NCBI GenBank assembly: GCA_016713985.1
Contig: JADJOD010000033.1
Span: 1 to 64,000 of the forward strand
DNA length: 64,000 nt
Origin: Lewinellaceae bacterium
GTDB taxonomy: Bacteria; Bacteroidota; Bacteroidia; Chitinophagales; Saprospiraceae
Reading direction: 5' to 3'
The translations under genes and the position numbers were made by a program. Positions 20,046-29,500 of the stretch are shown piece by piece. The notes beneath the pieces were generated by a model. It was given only the letters and a program-made list of their open reading frames with translations, made no database searches and was not told the origin of the DNA. The stretch's first letter is position 1; each line of letters begins with the position of its first letter.

Positions 20046-20053
20046 TACCTTTG
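20046..20053 (+). promoter_or_regulatory. -7 promoter box TACCTTTG
   Basis: Perfect TAnnTTTG box. Transcription would begin a few bases after it, so an in-frame TTG at 20051 that overlaps the box cannot be the start codon of the next gene; the GTG at 20069 is the better choice. No clear -33 TTG element is present. Confidence 0.5.
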
Positions 20054-20068
20054 CTCCAGCGCAATAAT

Positions 20069-20470
20069 GTGAAAAGAATTTTATCCATATCCTTTGTACT
20101 GCTCATCCTGCTGCAATCATTCAGCAAGACATGGATTATTATATCTTTCAAGATCAACCAGGATTACATTGCCAAAGTACTGTGTGTCAACCGGGGCAAG
20201 CCGGAGGTTTTGTGCAGCGGCAAATGTGTTTTAATCAACAATCTTAAAGCCGACGAAGAGCAGAACAGGAAACAGCTCCCTCAGAAATCAAAGGAGCAAA
20301 AAGAAACAACGTATTGCTTCGAAATGCTGCAATGGCTGATTGACAAGCCAAAACAAATCGCAGCTTTTAAAAAACATCCCACCATTTATCGCTGCCCGCG
20401 CTCACTCCCTTTTGTGATGAGTGTTTTCCATCCGCCGGATGCCGGTGTGGTTGCCCTGCGCGGTGCATGA
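20069..20470 (+). CDS. Small exported/anchored protein with CxGKC motif
   Basis: Protein of about 133 aa, starting at GTG 20069 (VKRILSISFVLLILLQSFSK) with a hydrophobic N-terminal segment, either signal peptide or anchor. The mature part has VNRGKPEVLCSGKCVLINNL and then a Lys/Gln/Glu-rich linker. Small proteins with this NR-P-x-x-C-x-GKC pattern are frequent in Bacteroidota, often near metal-uptake or copper genes, but I know of no established function. The position upstream of the MbnP and di-haem peroxidase genes would fit a metal-related role; that is inference. Confidence 0.65.
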   Translation: MKRILSISFVLLILLQSFSKTWIIISFKINQDYIAKVLCVNRGKPEVLCSGKCVLINNLKADEEQNRKQLPQKSKEQKETTYCFEMLQWLIDKPKQIAAFKKHPTIYRCPRSLPFVMSVFHPPDAGVVALRGA

Positions 20471-20848
20471 ACAATCTGTTCATGTGCAACAATTTCCAGT
20501 AGCCTGATGAGCAGAAACGCCTGAATGCTCCGACATCCTTTTTGGGGTCTTGTCGCGACGCATCTTATCTGTAAGATTTGATCGCCTCACGGCAGTCAGA
20601 GATGACTGAAGCCGACCTGTTTCCGAGCCTGTCATTGTTGCTTCCCCTGTCGTCGCGTCACGATGTCCGCCCGAGCGCAGCAAGGCTGTTTCGCCCATGT
20701 CGTAATGCGATATGGGGCCGTTCAGGAATTAAGTAATCAAGCAGAATTAATGCTTCAAATTTTCTTCGGAACATTCTGATAATGAAGTGTTTGGATGAAA
20801 AAAAATTCCGTCCTGCTACTTAATTACACCAACAAAAATTAGTTAAAA
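20471..20848. other. Intergenic region with unexplained structured stretch
   Basis: No credible gene. About 20510-20700 is GC-rich with several short inverted repeats (for example CAGTCAGAGATGACTG near 20596 and CTTATCTGTAAG near 20563) and looks like a dispersed intergenic element rather than coding sequence. A 72-codon minus-strand frame over it is a chance reading. The last 150 bp are AT-rich and probably hold the promoter of the next gene. Confidence 0.4.
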
Positions 20849-21151
20849 ATGGAAAATACAATCGGTCAATTTGCCCAAATCGCCGCGATGGGCGTGGCAA
20901 TATTTTATGCATTGCTGGCCGGCAGTGGTTTGTTCAACCTGTACCTGCGCTTTAACGATCGTCTTTCCATCGACCGGGAAGATGTGCAGACACTTTCCCG
21001 GAATTCCGGTTTTGCATTGGGTTTAACCGGGATTGCCGGGCTGTTTCATTATTTGCCGTTCTACATGGCTTCGGGGTTCCTGTTTTGTGGGATCGTGTTT
21101 TATCAGATACTGAAAATCAATGGTTTGCTCAAAATCATGGACCGCCCTTAA
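20849..21151 (+). CDS. Small membrane protein, unknown function
   Basis: Hypothetical protein of 100 aa with three likely membrane helices: IGQFAQIAAMGVAIFYALLA, then after a polar segment with NDRLSIDREDVQTLSR the stretches GFALGLTGIAGLFHYLPFYM and ASGFLFCGIVFYQILKIN. The polar loop is about 30 residues. I do not recognise the family. It is about 95 bp upstream of the MbnP gene on the same strand and may share its transcript. Confidence 0.6.
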   Translation: MENTIGQFAQIAAMGVAIFYALLAGSGLFNLYLRFNDRLSIDREDVQTLSRNSGFALGLTGIAGLFHYLPFYMASGFLFCGIVFYQILKINGLLKIMDRP

Positions 21152-21246
21152 TAGGTACACCCGCCCTGTTTTTCAAGAACGGACTGTAACTAACAAATAA
21201 CTGATAATCAATTTTTTAACTCAAACAATTTTAAATCATTTCAAAA

Positions 21247-22062
21247 ATGAAAAAACTTATTTTTGGATTTTTTACCCTCGCAAGCTTCGCAACGATTTTC
21301 ACGAATTGTAAAAAAGACGACAAAGAAGACTTGAGCGGCACGGGCAGCGTGACCCTCGAATTTGACAACCGCGCGGGTAATGCCGCGTTCGCTTTCGGCA
21401 CCAACTACACGAATGCCGCCGGTGAAACCGTCAAATTCAGTACCTTTAACTACTTCGTGTCCAACTTCGTGTTCGTCAAAACCGACGGTACGGAGTACGT
21501 CGTGCCGAAGGATTCCTGCTATTTTCTCTGCAAACACGAGAATGCCGACAGTCGCGAAATCACAATTTCGGGCATTCCGGCGGGCGATTACGAAGAAGTT
21601 CGCTTCATCATCGGCGTGGACAGCGCTAAAAGCGTCTCCGACATTGCGCAGCGCACAGGCGTGCTCGACCCTGCCGCAGGGGCTGCGGGCATGTACTGGG
21701 CCTGGAACAGCGGCTACATTTTCGTGAAAGTGGAAGGCACGTCACCGCAGGCTCCGCTCAACACGATGACGGGCGAAAATACCATCGAATACCACACGGG
21801 TTTGTTCGGCGGCAAAGACACGCCGACGCTGAACAACATCAAAAACGTGGAAATTCACAGCCACGACGATGCCGCCAAAGTGCGCCGCGACAAGGAAGCC
21901 CCGCAGTTCCACATTTATGTAGATGTTTTGGAAATGTTCACTTCGCCGACCAACATCAGCGTTGCCGCGAACCCGACCTCGCACGCCGGGGCGTTTTCCA
22001 AAACCGTAGCGGACAACTATGCAGATATGTTCACACTTGACCACGTACACAACCACGAGTGA
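21247..22062 (+). CDS. MbnP-family copper-associated lipoprotein
   Basis: Exported protein of 271 aa; the N-terminus (MKKLIFGFFTLASFATIFTN then CKKDD) is a lipoprotein signal. The mature part has the MbnP-like domain: SVTLEFDNRAGN, FNYFVSNFVFVKTDG, AGMYWAWNSGYIFVKVEG and the His-rich NVEIHSHDDAAK and DHVHNHE segments. In methanotrophs MbnP pairs with the di-haem enzyme MbnH, which oxidises a Trp of MbnP to kynurenine and so creates a copper site. The adjacent downstream di-haem peroxidase makes the same pairing likely here. The MYWAW motif holds candidate target tryptophans. Confidence 0.85.
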   Translation: MKKLIFGFFTLASFATIFTNCKKDDKEDLSGTGSVTLEFDNRAGNAAFAFGTNYTNAAGETVKFSTFNYFVSNFVFVKTDGTEYVVPKDSCYFLCKHENADSREITISGIPAGDYEEVRFIIGVDSAKSVSDIAQRTGVLDPAAGAAGMYWAWNSGYIFVKVEGTSPQAPLNTMTGENTIEYHTGLFGGKDTPTLNNIKNVEIHSHDDAAKVRRDKEAPQFHIYVDVLEMFTSPTNISVAANPTSHAGAFSKTVADNYADMFTLDHVHNHE

Positions 22063-22076
22063 TTTTTTGCCGCCAC

Positions 22077-22111
22077 AGGCCTTGCGAAGTTTTAAAAACC
22101 TTGCAAGGCCT
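22077..22111. repeat. Palindromic element AGGCCTTGC...GCAAGGCCT
   Basis: 35-bp palindrome with 17-bp arms and two mismatches, 15 bp after the MbnP stop codon, followed by a T/A-rich stretch. It could end part of the MbnP transcript before the peroxidase gene. It resembles the CCAGGTTTT palindromes in layout but not in outer sequence. Confidence 0.7.
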
Positions 22112-22134
22112 AATTTTTATATAAATATTTGAAA

Positions 22135-23177
22135 ATGAATAAATTAAAACATTTTTTGTTGCCGTAACTTTGATTTTTTTGGCCAGTTCCTGTCAAAAAG
22201 ACGACCCGGTGCCGGTCGGGGAAATCAAATTCTCCGCCCCGTCAAACCTGCCCGCGCCGACTTACGATTTTTCAAAAAACGAAATCACGCAGGCTGGTTT
22301 TACACTCGGCAGACGGCTGTTTTACGACCCCATTTTCAGCCGCGACAGCACGATTTCCTGCGGCGATTGTCACATCAGTTACTCGGCGTTCAGCCACGTT
22401 GACCATGTCACCAGCCACGGAATTGACGGTTTGCTTGGCAAGCGAAACGCCCCGGCGGTACAAAACATGGCTTGGCGCACTTCGTTTTTCTGGGATGGCG
22501 GCGTGCCAAACCTCGACCTCGTGCCGCTCAACGCCATCCAAAACCCCGTCGAAATGGACGAATCGCCTGCCAAAGTAGTGCAAAAACTGAACCGCCACGC
22601 CGAGTACCCCGCACTTTTTAAAAAGGCTTTTCCGGAGCAGGACACGGTTTCAGGCGCGACCATGCTCAAGGCGCTTTCGCAGTTCATGCTCATGCTTGTC
22701 AGTGCGGACAGCCGCTACGACAAATTCGTTCGGGGCGAAACGGGCGGAACATTTTCCGCCGACGAAACCGCCGGGTTGAACCTTTTTAAACAAAAATGCG
22801 CAACCTGCCATTCGACCGACCTTTTTACAGACCAAACCTTTCGAAACAATGGCATTTTAGACGATTTTTTAAATGACTCCGGTCGAAACCTCGTCAGCAC
22901 GTTCCCCAATGACATTGGAAAATTCGCCGTGCCATCGCTTCGGAATGTGGAAAAAACACCGCCGTATATGCACACCGGCAAATTCAAAACCCTTGAATCC
23001 GTGCTCGACCACTACAGCTCCGGCGTGAAAGATTCGCCGACACTCGATCCGCTCCTGAAACAAAACGGGCAACTCGGAATCGCTTTGACCGGCTCGGAAA
23101 AACAACAAATCATTGCGTTTTTGAAAACATTGACCGACGAGGATTTCCTGCGCGACGCGCGTTTTCAGAAACCGTGA
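22135..23177 (+). CDS. Di-haem cytochrome c peroxidase, MauG/MbnH-like (frameshifted)
   Basis: Di-haem c-type enzyme of about 347 aa. ATG at 22135 begins MNKLKHF and, after adding one T in the run near 22152-22158, continues FVAVTLIFLASSC, a perfect lipobox signal; without it the frame stops after nine residues. Two CxxCH haem sites are seen, CGDCH (near nt 22360) and CATCH (near nt 22800). KRNAPAVQNMAWRTSFFWDG and PSLRNVEKTPPYMHTG are typical of the CCP/MauG family. With the MbnP gene upstream it likely forms an MbnP-MbnH-type pair at the membrane. Confidence 0.9.
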
Positions 23178-23338
23178 GGTTCGCGATTGTGAAAAATTTT
23201 ACAATCCTGGATGATGGAAAGCAGGTATGATACCGGGTGAATCCACTGATCAGCAGTTTGGAGGAAGTGAAAAATGCTATTCCAAAAAACAATAGCTGGA
23301 GACGTCAGGCATAAGTTTAACGACAGCATCAAAAGAAT

Positions 23339-24447
23339 ATGAAAACATCACTTATTACACTGCTTCTGATCGCATTACTTGTCTGCCGGGCAATCGGGCA
23401 AACCTTGCCCCCCGACGCTAAAAAAAACATCACTTTTTTATGCCCGCCCTGCGGCCTGGATTGCGACACGATTCATTTCCAAAAGCCGGGGCTTTGCCCC
23501 ACGTGCGGCATGAAACTTTTTGCCTCTTACCCCGGGTACGAGAACATACAAGGAGAACATTTGGAGTATAGCGATAAAAAGTGGCGGTCGTGCTGTTTCC
23601 GGGTGTCGAAATCATTGATTTTTCAGGCCCTTGGGAGGTGTTTGGCGCCGCCGGCATGGACGTTTTTTCGGTTGCGGCAAGCGATTCTATCCTTACTGCG
23701 GGTATGGGATTGAAGATAAAGCCCGACTATTCCTTTGCAAATGCCCCAATGCCGGACATCATTCTTGTGCCCGGCGGAAATGTTGACGCTTCGGATACCG
23801 TCGTCGTGAATTGGATACGTAATACGAGCAGACAATCGGCACACACCATGTCGGTGTGTACCGGCGCATTTTTACTTGCTGCCGGCGGATTGCTGGATAG
23901 CCTGACCGCAACCACCAATTACCCCGCCATCGATGCGTTAAAGGGGTTTGCGCCGAAAACTAACGTGATTGACCAGGTGCGTTTTGTTGATAACGGGCGA
24001 ATCATCACCTCAGCCGGTTTGTCATCCGGGATGGACGCGGCTTTTCACCTGGTGTCATTATACCTGGGAAAAGCGCAAACAAAAAAAATGGCGAACGATC
24101 TCGAATATGGCTGGGACGATGAAGACCCCTTTGTAAGAAGCAAATTAGCCGACAAGTATGTACAGGATTTTTTAAATGTATTTACACCTTTCGATTACGA
24201 AATGACGGAATATGACGGAGATCGGGACAAATGGCTGGTGACCGTGCGGACCAAGGCGCCCCTGAGCCAGGAGGAGTTGCTGGAACTTCTGGCCATCCAG
24301 TTTGAACAGGTGTCTGGCTGGAAAAAAAGCGGAAAAAAGAATACCTGGACGTTTAACGGCAACAGCAAAAAATGGTTGGCAACCTTGAGCCTGGTTCAAC
24401 AGCGTAAAGACGGAAACGAAATAACGCTTAAAATTTCCGGCTTCTGA
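23339..24447 (+). CDS. DJ-1/PfpI protein with metal-binding head (frameshifted)
   Basis: About 369 aa after adding one A to the run at 23576-23580. The N-terminus has a signal peptide (MKTSLITLLLIALLVCRAIG). Next is a small Cys-rich module, CPPCGLDCD and CPTCGMKL, like heavy-metal-binding (zinc-ribbon) domains. From about residue 80 a DJ-1/PfpI domain follows: VAVVLFPGVEIIDFSGPWEV, ILVPGG, and the nucleophile Cys in HTMSVCTGAFLLAAGGLLD (VCTG elbow). The last 110 residues form a separate helical/beta tail with no clear family. DJ-1 relatives include amidases, isocyanide hydratases and chaperone-like proteins. The export signal is unusual for the family. A terminator follows. Confidence 0.85.
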
Positions 24448-24484
24448 TTGCCGTGAAATATTAAAACCGGAAATCACCTTACCT

Positions 24485-24522
24485 GCCTGCCCTCGAAGCG
24501 TAATGCCGCTTCGGGGGCAGGC
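24485..24522 (+). terminator. Hairpin terminator after the DJ-1 gene
   Basis: Stem of 16 bp with one mismatch (arms 24485-24500 and 24507-24522) and a six-base loop, 37 bp past the stop codon. The T-rich tail is weak (CATTTATG). The rest of 24448-24695 shows no gene. Confidence 0.6.
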
Positions 24523-24695
24523 CATTTATGCCGCGAAATTTCGATATTTTTCATTCACTCCTCCGAAAATTACCCCTTTGCAACATAGCCGAAAGCATTT
24601 GAGCTATAGTTGAAAGCCCGGTTTATACCCTGCTCCCACCTTTGTGACTGTCACCGAAAACCATACAAACCAGTCACTTTTAAATTATTTGGAAC

Positions 24696-26464
24696 ATGGA
24701 AAACACAGTGCAGGCACCGATGACCGGGATTTTATCCGGACTCCTGAATGCGGAAGAACTGACCCCGCTGAATCGGCTTACTTTTTTGGGTAGCCACAAT
24801 TCCTACGATCAGGATTATTCCCCGGTCGAGCAAATCGATACGTTCGGTTGCCGGGCAATCGAGTTCGATATCAACCATTTAAAAGGCGGCGATAAATGGT
24901 CCGTAAACCATAACGGCGGATATAACCCTGATCCAAATGTTCAAATTGAAGCTTACCTGAACGCTTTGAACGATTGGCACAACAAGCCGGGAAATGCCGA
25001 CCACGATCCGATTATCATTTATTTGGACCTAAAAACCGTCGAGCACTCCGAGGTGGATTTGACCATGGCGTTGGAAGAGAATATACGGAATTGTTTTCCG
25101 CCAAACGACGCGGCTTTTTTCAAACCGGCCGATTTAATAGGCGATTGCCAGAATTTGCACGAAGGCGCCATCATAAACGGCTGGCCGACCCTGGCGCAAC
25201 TCCGCGGTAAATTTATCCTGGTACTCACCGGCGACGGGGAGTCGAAAAAAAATTATGCCAACCACGCTCCCAGGCATCGCTTGTGTTTTGCCGATATGGA
25301 CATGGACGACCAGCAGTTGTTCCCGTTTGACGTCGACAAGAACCGGGTATTTTTTAACTACAGGAATTTTGACACCGACCTGATCCGCGACCAGGTGTAC
25401 AACAACGCGTCCTTTATCCGGTGTTATCCCGCGGCAAAAGCTTATGCAGCGCACAGGAAGGTCTGTTCACCGGCGCGCTGAAATGCGGTGTGAATATGAT
25501 CAGCATCGATTGTTTCGATAAAAACTGGGCGCAGGTAAACACCGACCACAAGAAAAAATACCAAATACAAAAACCGCATACGAAAAATAATGCTCCGGTC
25601 GCGAACGCCTTTTGGCTGAAAAGTATGACCCCGTCGGAGCAGGTCATGGATTTGAAAAACGGGAGCAGCGCCAACGGCACCCCGGTCGGGGGATGGAGTC
25701 AAAACAATATCTACAACCAACTCTGGTATGAAAAAGACGGCTGCCTTTGGAACAAACGGTCCGACACCGTACTGGATTTGGATAATGGGGATACCAATCT
25801 GCAAGGTTGGGATTACAAACCAAAGGAAAATAACCAACGCTGGGAACTGGAACTCCACGAGGCATACGGGTTGTCTTGTGATCCGGTCACCGGAGCCCCT
25901 GTTTCTTCCAGCGTCCTTACAGGTTATGCCGATAAATTTACTTTCGAGCCCTTGTCCTTCAGCGATTTGGATCAGTTGCCCGAAAGTGTACGGCAATGGG
26001 AAAGGAACCTGCATTTTATCAAAAATTACAAAAATCAATATTTGGGAATTTCCATCGATGCCATAGGCCGGTCGAAACTCAAATTTTACCCGGATAAAAG
26101 CGCCATCACACAATTGTGCTTTCTGCGCTGGAATTACCATTCACTGGCTTCAGTTGTTGCCTTTACGGGAAGCGCTCCTGAACAATGGTATTTGCGCATT
26201 GAGAAAGACGTATTATCGATCAATGACGGCAAAATCGGGCAGTATGAAATGCTTTCTGTCGCCGAAGCGCCGGGCAAACCCGGATATTATACGATTTTCG
26301 ACAGTGTCCACCAGATTTACCGGATCAAAAACCCTGCGCTGGGCAAGTTGGTCACCTTCAACAATAACCAGTTTCAGGGACAAAAAGAAAGCCCGATGCC
26401 CCTGGGTCAATACTGGGTGAAAATCGACGCCGGGGTAGCGACAGGTATGCCCGACCTCTCCTGA
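24696..26464 (+). CDS. PI-PLC X-domain-like protein with ricin-type lectin region (frameshifted)
   Basis: About 589 aa after adding one base near 25450; as written the frames are 24696-25481 and 25421-26464. The N-terminal 280 residues are a TIM-barrel phospholipase C X-like domain: the first catalytic His in TFLGSHNSYDQ, the acidic pair in CRAIEFDINH, the second His in WSVNHNGG, and DPIIIYLDLKT. In this family the domain cleaves glycerophosphoinositol bonds; the substrate here is unknown. The C-terminal 250 residues have QxW-like repeats (NQLWYEKDGCLWN, NQRWELELH) of the beta-trefoil lectin type. No signal peptide is visible, odd for such an enzyme. Terminator hairpin downstream. Confidence 0.75.
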
Positions 26465-26518
26465 CGTGTTTCCCACCGGGCTGCAACTATTAAACAATCT
26501 ACCCGCGAAAGATCAACC

Positions 26519-26544
26519 GGAAGGCAGGCGTACACCTGCCTTCC
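26519..26544 (+). terminator. Hairpin terminator after the PLC-like gene
   Basis: Perfect 10-bp stem (GGAAGGCAGG at 26519-26528 and its complement at 26535-26544) with a 6-nt loop, followed by a pyrimidine-rich tail with several Ts. It lies 55 bp past the stop. Confidence 0.65.
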
Positions 26545-26588
26545 CCCCCATCTTTATTTCCTTAACGCTCAAATCCGTACACCATACT

Positions 26589-29500
26589 ATGGTTACCCAA
26601 CACAATTCCGCATACTTCCCCCTTTATCCCTTTCGCGGGCGGAATGCCGGCGCTTCGAATAAAATCCGTTTTGTTTTCCTGTTGGCAAGCCTGCTCCTGC
26701 TTGCCGGCATACTCGACGCCCAAACCACCTGGGACGGCTCGGCCAGCACTGTCTGGAACAATGCCGCCAACTGGTCGGCAGGTATCCCCGATATCAATGA
26801 CGACGTAACCATTCCGAATGTGGCAAATGATCCGGTCATTCCTGCAGGGGTATCGGCAAACGCAAAATCGGTCACCGTTAACTCCGGCGCTTCGCTCACG
26901 ATCAGCGCTTCGGGCAGTCTTAGTATCAATGGCTCCACGGGAGTTGGGATGACCAACAATGGAACAGTAATCAACTATGGAACACTCGCCCTCGGGAACA
27001 TCACGGCATTGGGGACCGAAGGCCTCGAAAACTCCGGTACCCTGAACAACAACGCAGGTGCAACGCTCACCATCGACCGACCGTCTCAGGCTATGAATGC
27101 CTTGCACAATAAATCTACCGGGAGTGTCACCAACTCGGGGAAAATAGTTTTTGGCGCCATCCTCGGATCCAACAGTGCTATTTGGAACGAAGGTTTTATC
27201 AACAACAACGGCTGCACGGCGTTGATGAGCATCGAATCGAACAGCTATATTTTCGGTACGATATCCGGCGGAACCTTTACCAATTCCGGTACGATCATTG
27301 AAAACGGCTCGATAGGCTGTAATATCACCACCAATACAGGTATTATCCAAAACCTCAACGGCGGCACGTTTGGCGTTGTCACGAATACCGGCCTGATAAC
27401 CACCGCAGCGGGAAAAATCTGGTCGGGTTGTGTCTCTTCAGACTGGAATGTCGCGTCGAACTGGCACGACGGCGTAGTGCCGGTATCGACAGACCACGTC
27501 AACATTTACGACCGGGCCAATGACCCGGCGATACCCAATGGCGCGGTAGCGGCAATCCGTTCCATGGTTATTTTTAGCGGAGGCTCTTTCACAGTTGGTC
27601 TCTCGGCCACATTAAACATCGATGACACACAAGCCTCAATCGGCCTGGACAACTTTGGAACCGTAACCAATAGCGGCCTGATGACGTTTGGTGCCGGCTT
27701 GAGTTCGGGAAGTATTGCCCTGACGAACAGGGGGCTTTTTACGAACAATGCAAGCGCCGAAATCAGGATCGACCGGGCTACAACTGTTGGGTTGTACAAC
27801 TATAACGGCACATTCCACAACTTCGGGAAGATTACCATAGGTTCCGTAGCCATTGCCGCGGATCACGGCCTGTCAAACCAGGGTACATTTAATAACAACA
27901 CCGGCGGCGAAATCAAAATTGACCAGACAAACGACTTCGGAATTACCAACACCAACAACAGCACGTTTAACAACAACGCCAAGATCACCGTAGGCTCCGT
28001 GTCGGGCGTTGGAACGTATGGACTGCTCAACCGCTATAACTTTATCAACAATGCCGGCGGAGAAATTACGATCAACCGCTCCACCTCTGCGGGCATCTAC
28101 AACACCGATGCCCTGACCTCCGGGAATATTGTAAATTCAGGTAAAATCACCATTGGGAATTTGGCAGATGTAGGCGTTTACGCCATTCAAAGTACCGAAA
28201 CGGTCAGCAACAGTGCCTGCGGTCAGCTGATAATAAATCATCCAATAAGCAACGCCGGTACCTTTTCAAATTCCGGCTTGTTTAGGGTAAATACAACCGG
28301 AACGCATGTCAATAACGCTTTGCCAAACAACGGTATCATCGAATACCCACAGGGCAACCCTATTCCGGGTGTGACGAACAATGACCTGCTGATTTCTCCA
28401 ATCACTATATGCGACATCAGTTTCGCGCCTGCGCTTACTATCGGAAGTACAAACAGTTTCGCTGCAGCCTCCACCTGGTACTGGAACCAATCCCTGACGT
28501 CTGTAGCCGGTTCGTACAACCAGGCGACAAATACGTTTACCTGGGCCACCATGCCGGCAACCGGCGTTTATACCTTATATTTTGTGGTAACGGATAACGC
28601 CAATGGTTGTTCCCGGACGGTATCCATCCGGGTGACTGCTTTTCCCGTGACGACGGCCGTTGCCGGTCCGGATCAAACCGGTGCGGCCACCTGCGGCCTG
28701 ACCACGGTGACTCTGGCGGCCAACACGCCCATCTCAGGCACGGGCAGCTGGAGTATCGTGACGGGCAACGGCGGCACTTTCGGTAATGCGACCAGTCCGA
28801 CCTCGACATTCACGGGTAATGTGGGCGGCACCTATATCTTGCGCTGGACGATTGTAAATAGCATCTGTTCATCTACGGATGATGTAACGATCAAATTCAA
28901 CCGTAACCCGACGACGGCCAACGCAGGCGCAGACCAAACAGGCGCTTCTACCTGCGGCCAAACGCAGGTGACCCTGGCGGCCAATTTACCCACAGTCGGA
29001 ACCGGGGCGTGGAGCATCGTCAGCGGCACAGGCGGATCGTTCGCCAATACGAGCAGTCCGAGTTCGACGTTCGCCGGCACGGCCGGCACTACTTACACGC
29101 TGCGCTGGACGATCAGCAACAGCCCCTGCACGGCCTCTACCGATGACGTAACGATCAAATTCAACCACAACCCGACGACGGCCAACGCAGGCCCCGACCA
29201 AACGGGCGCCACCACCTGCGGCCTGACCACGGTAACCCTGGCGGCCAATACACCCGCAGTTGGTACCGGGGCGTGGAGTATCGTCACCGGTACGGGTGGC
29301 TCATTTGGCAACGCCACCAGCCCGACTTCTACCTTCAGCGGTACGGCAGGCAATACCTACACGTTGCGCTGGACGATCTCGAATGCACCTTGTGTGCCTT
29401 CGACCGACAACGTGACGATCAAATTCAACCGCAACCCAACGACGGCCAACGCAGGCCCGGACCAAACGGGCGCCACCACCTGCGGCCTGACCACGGTAAC

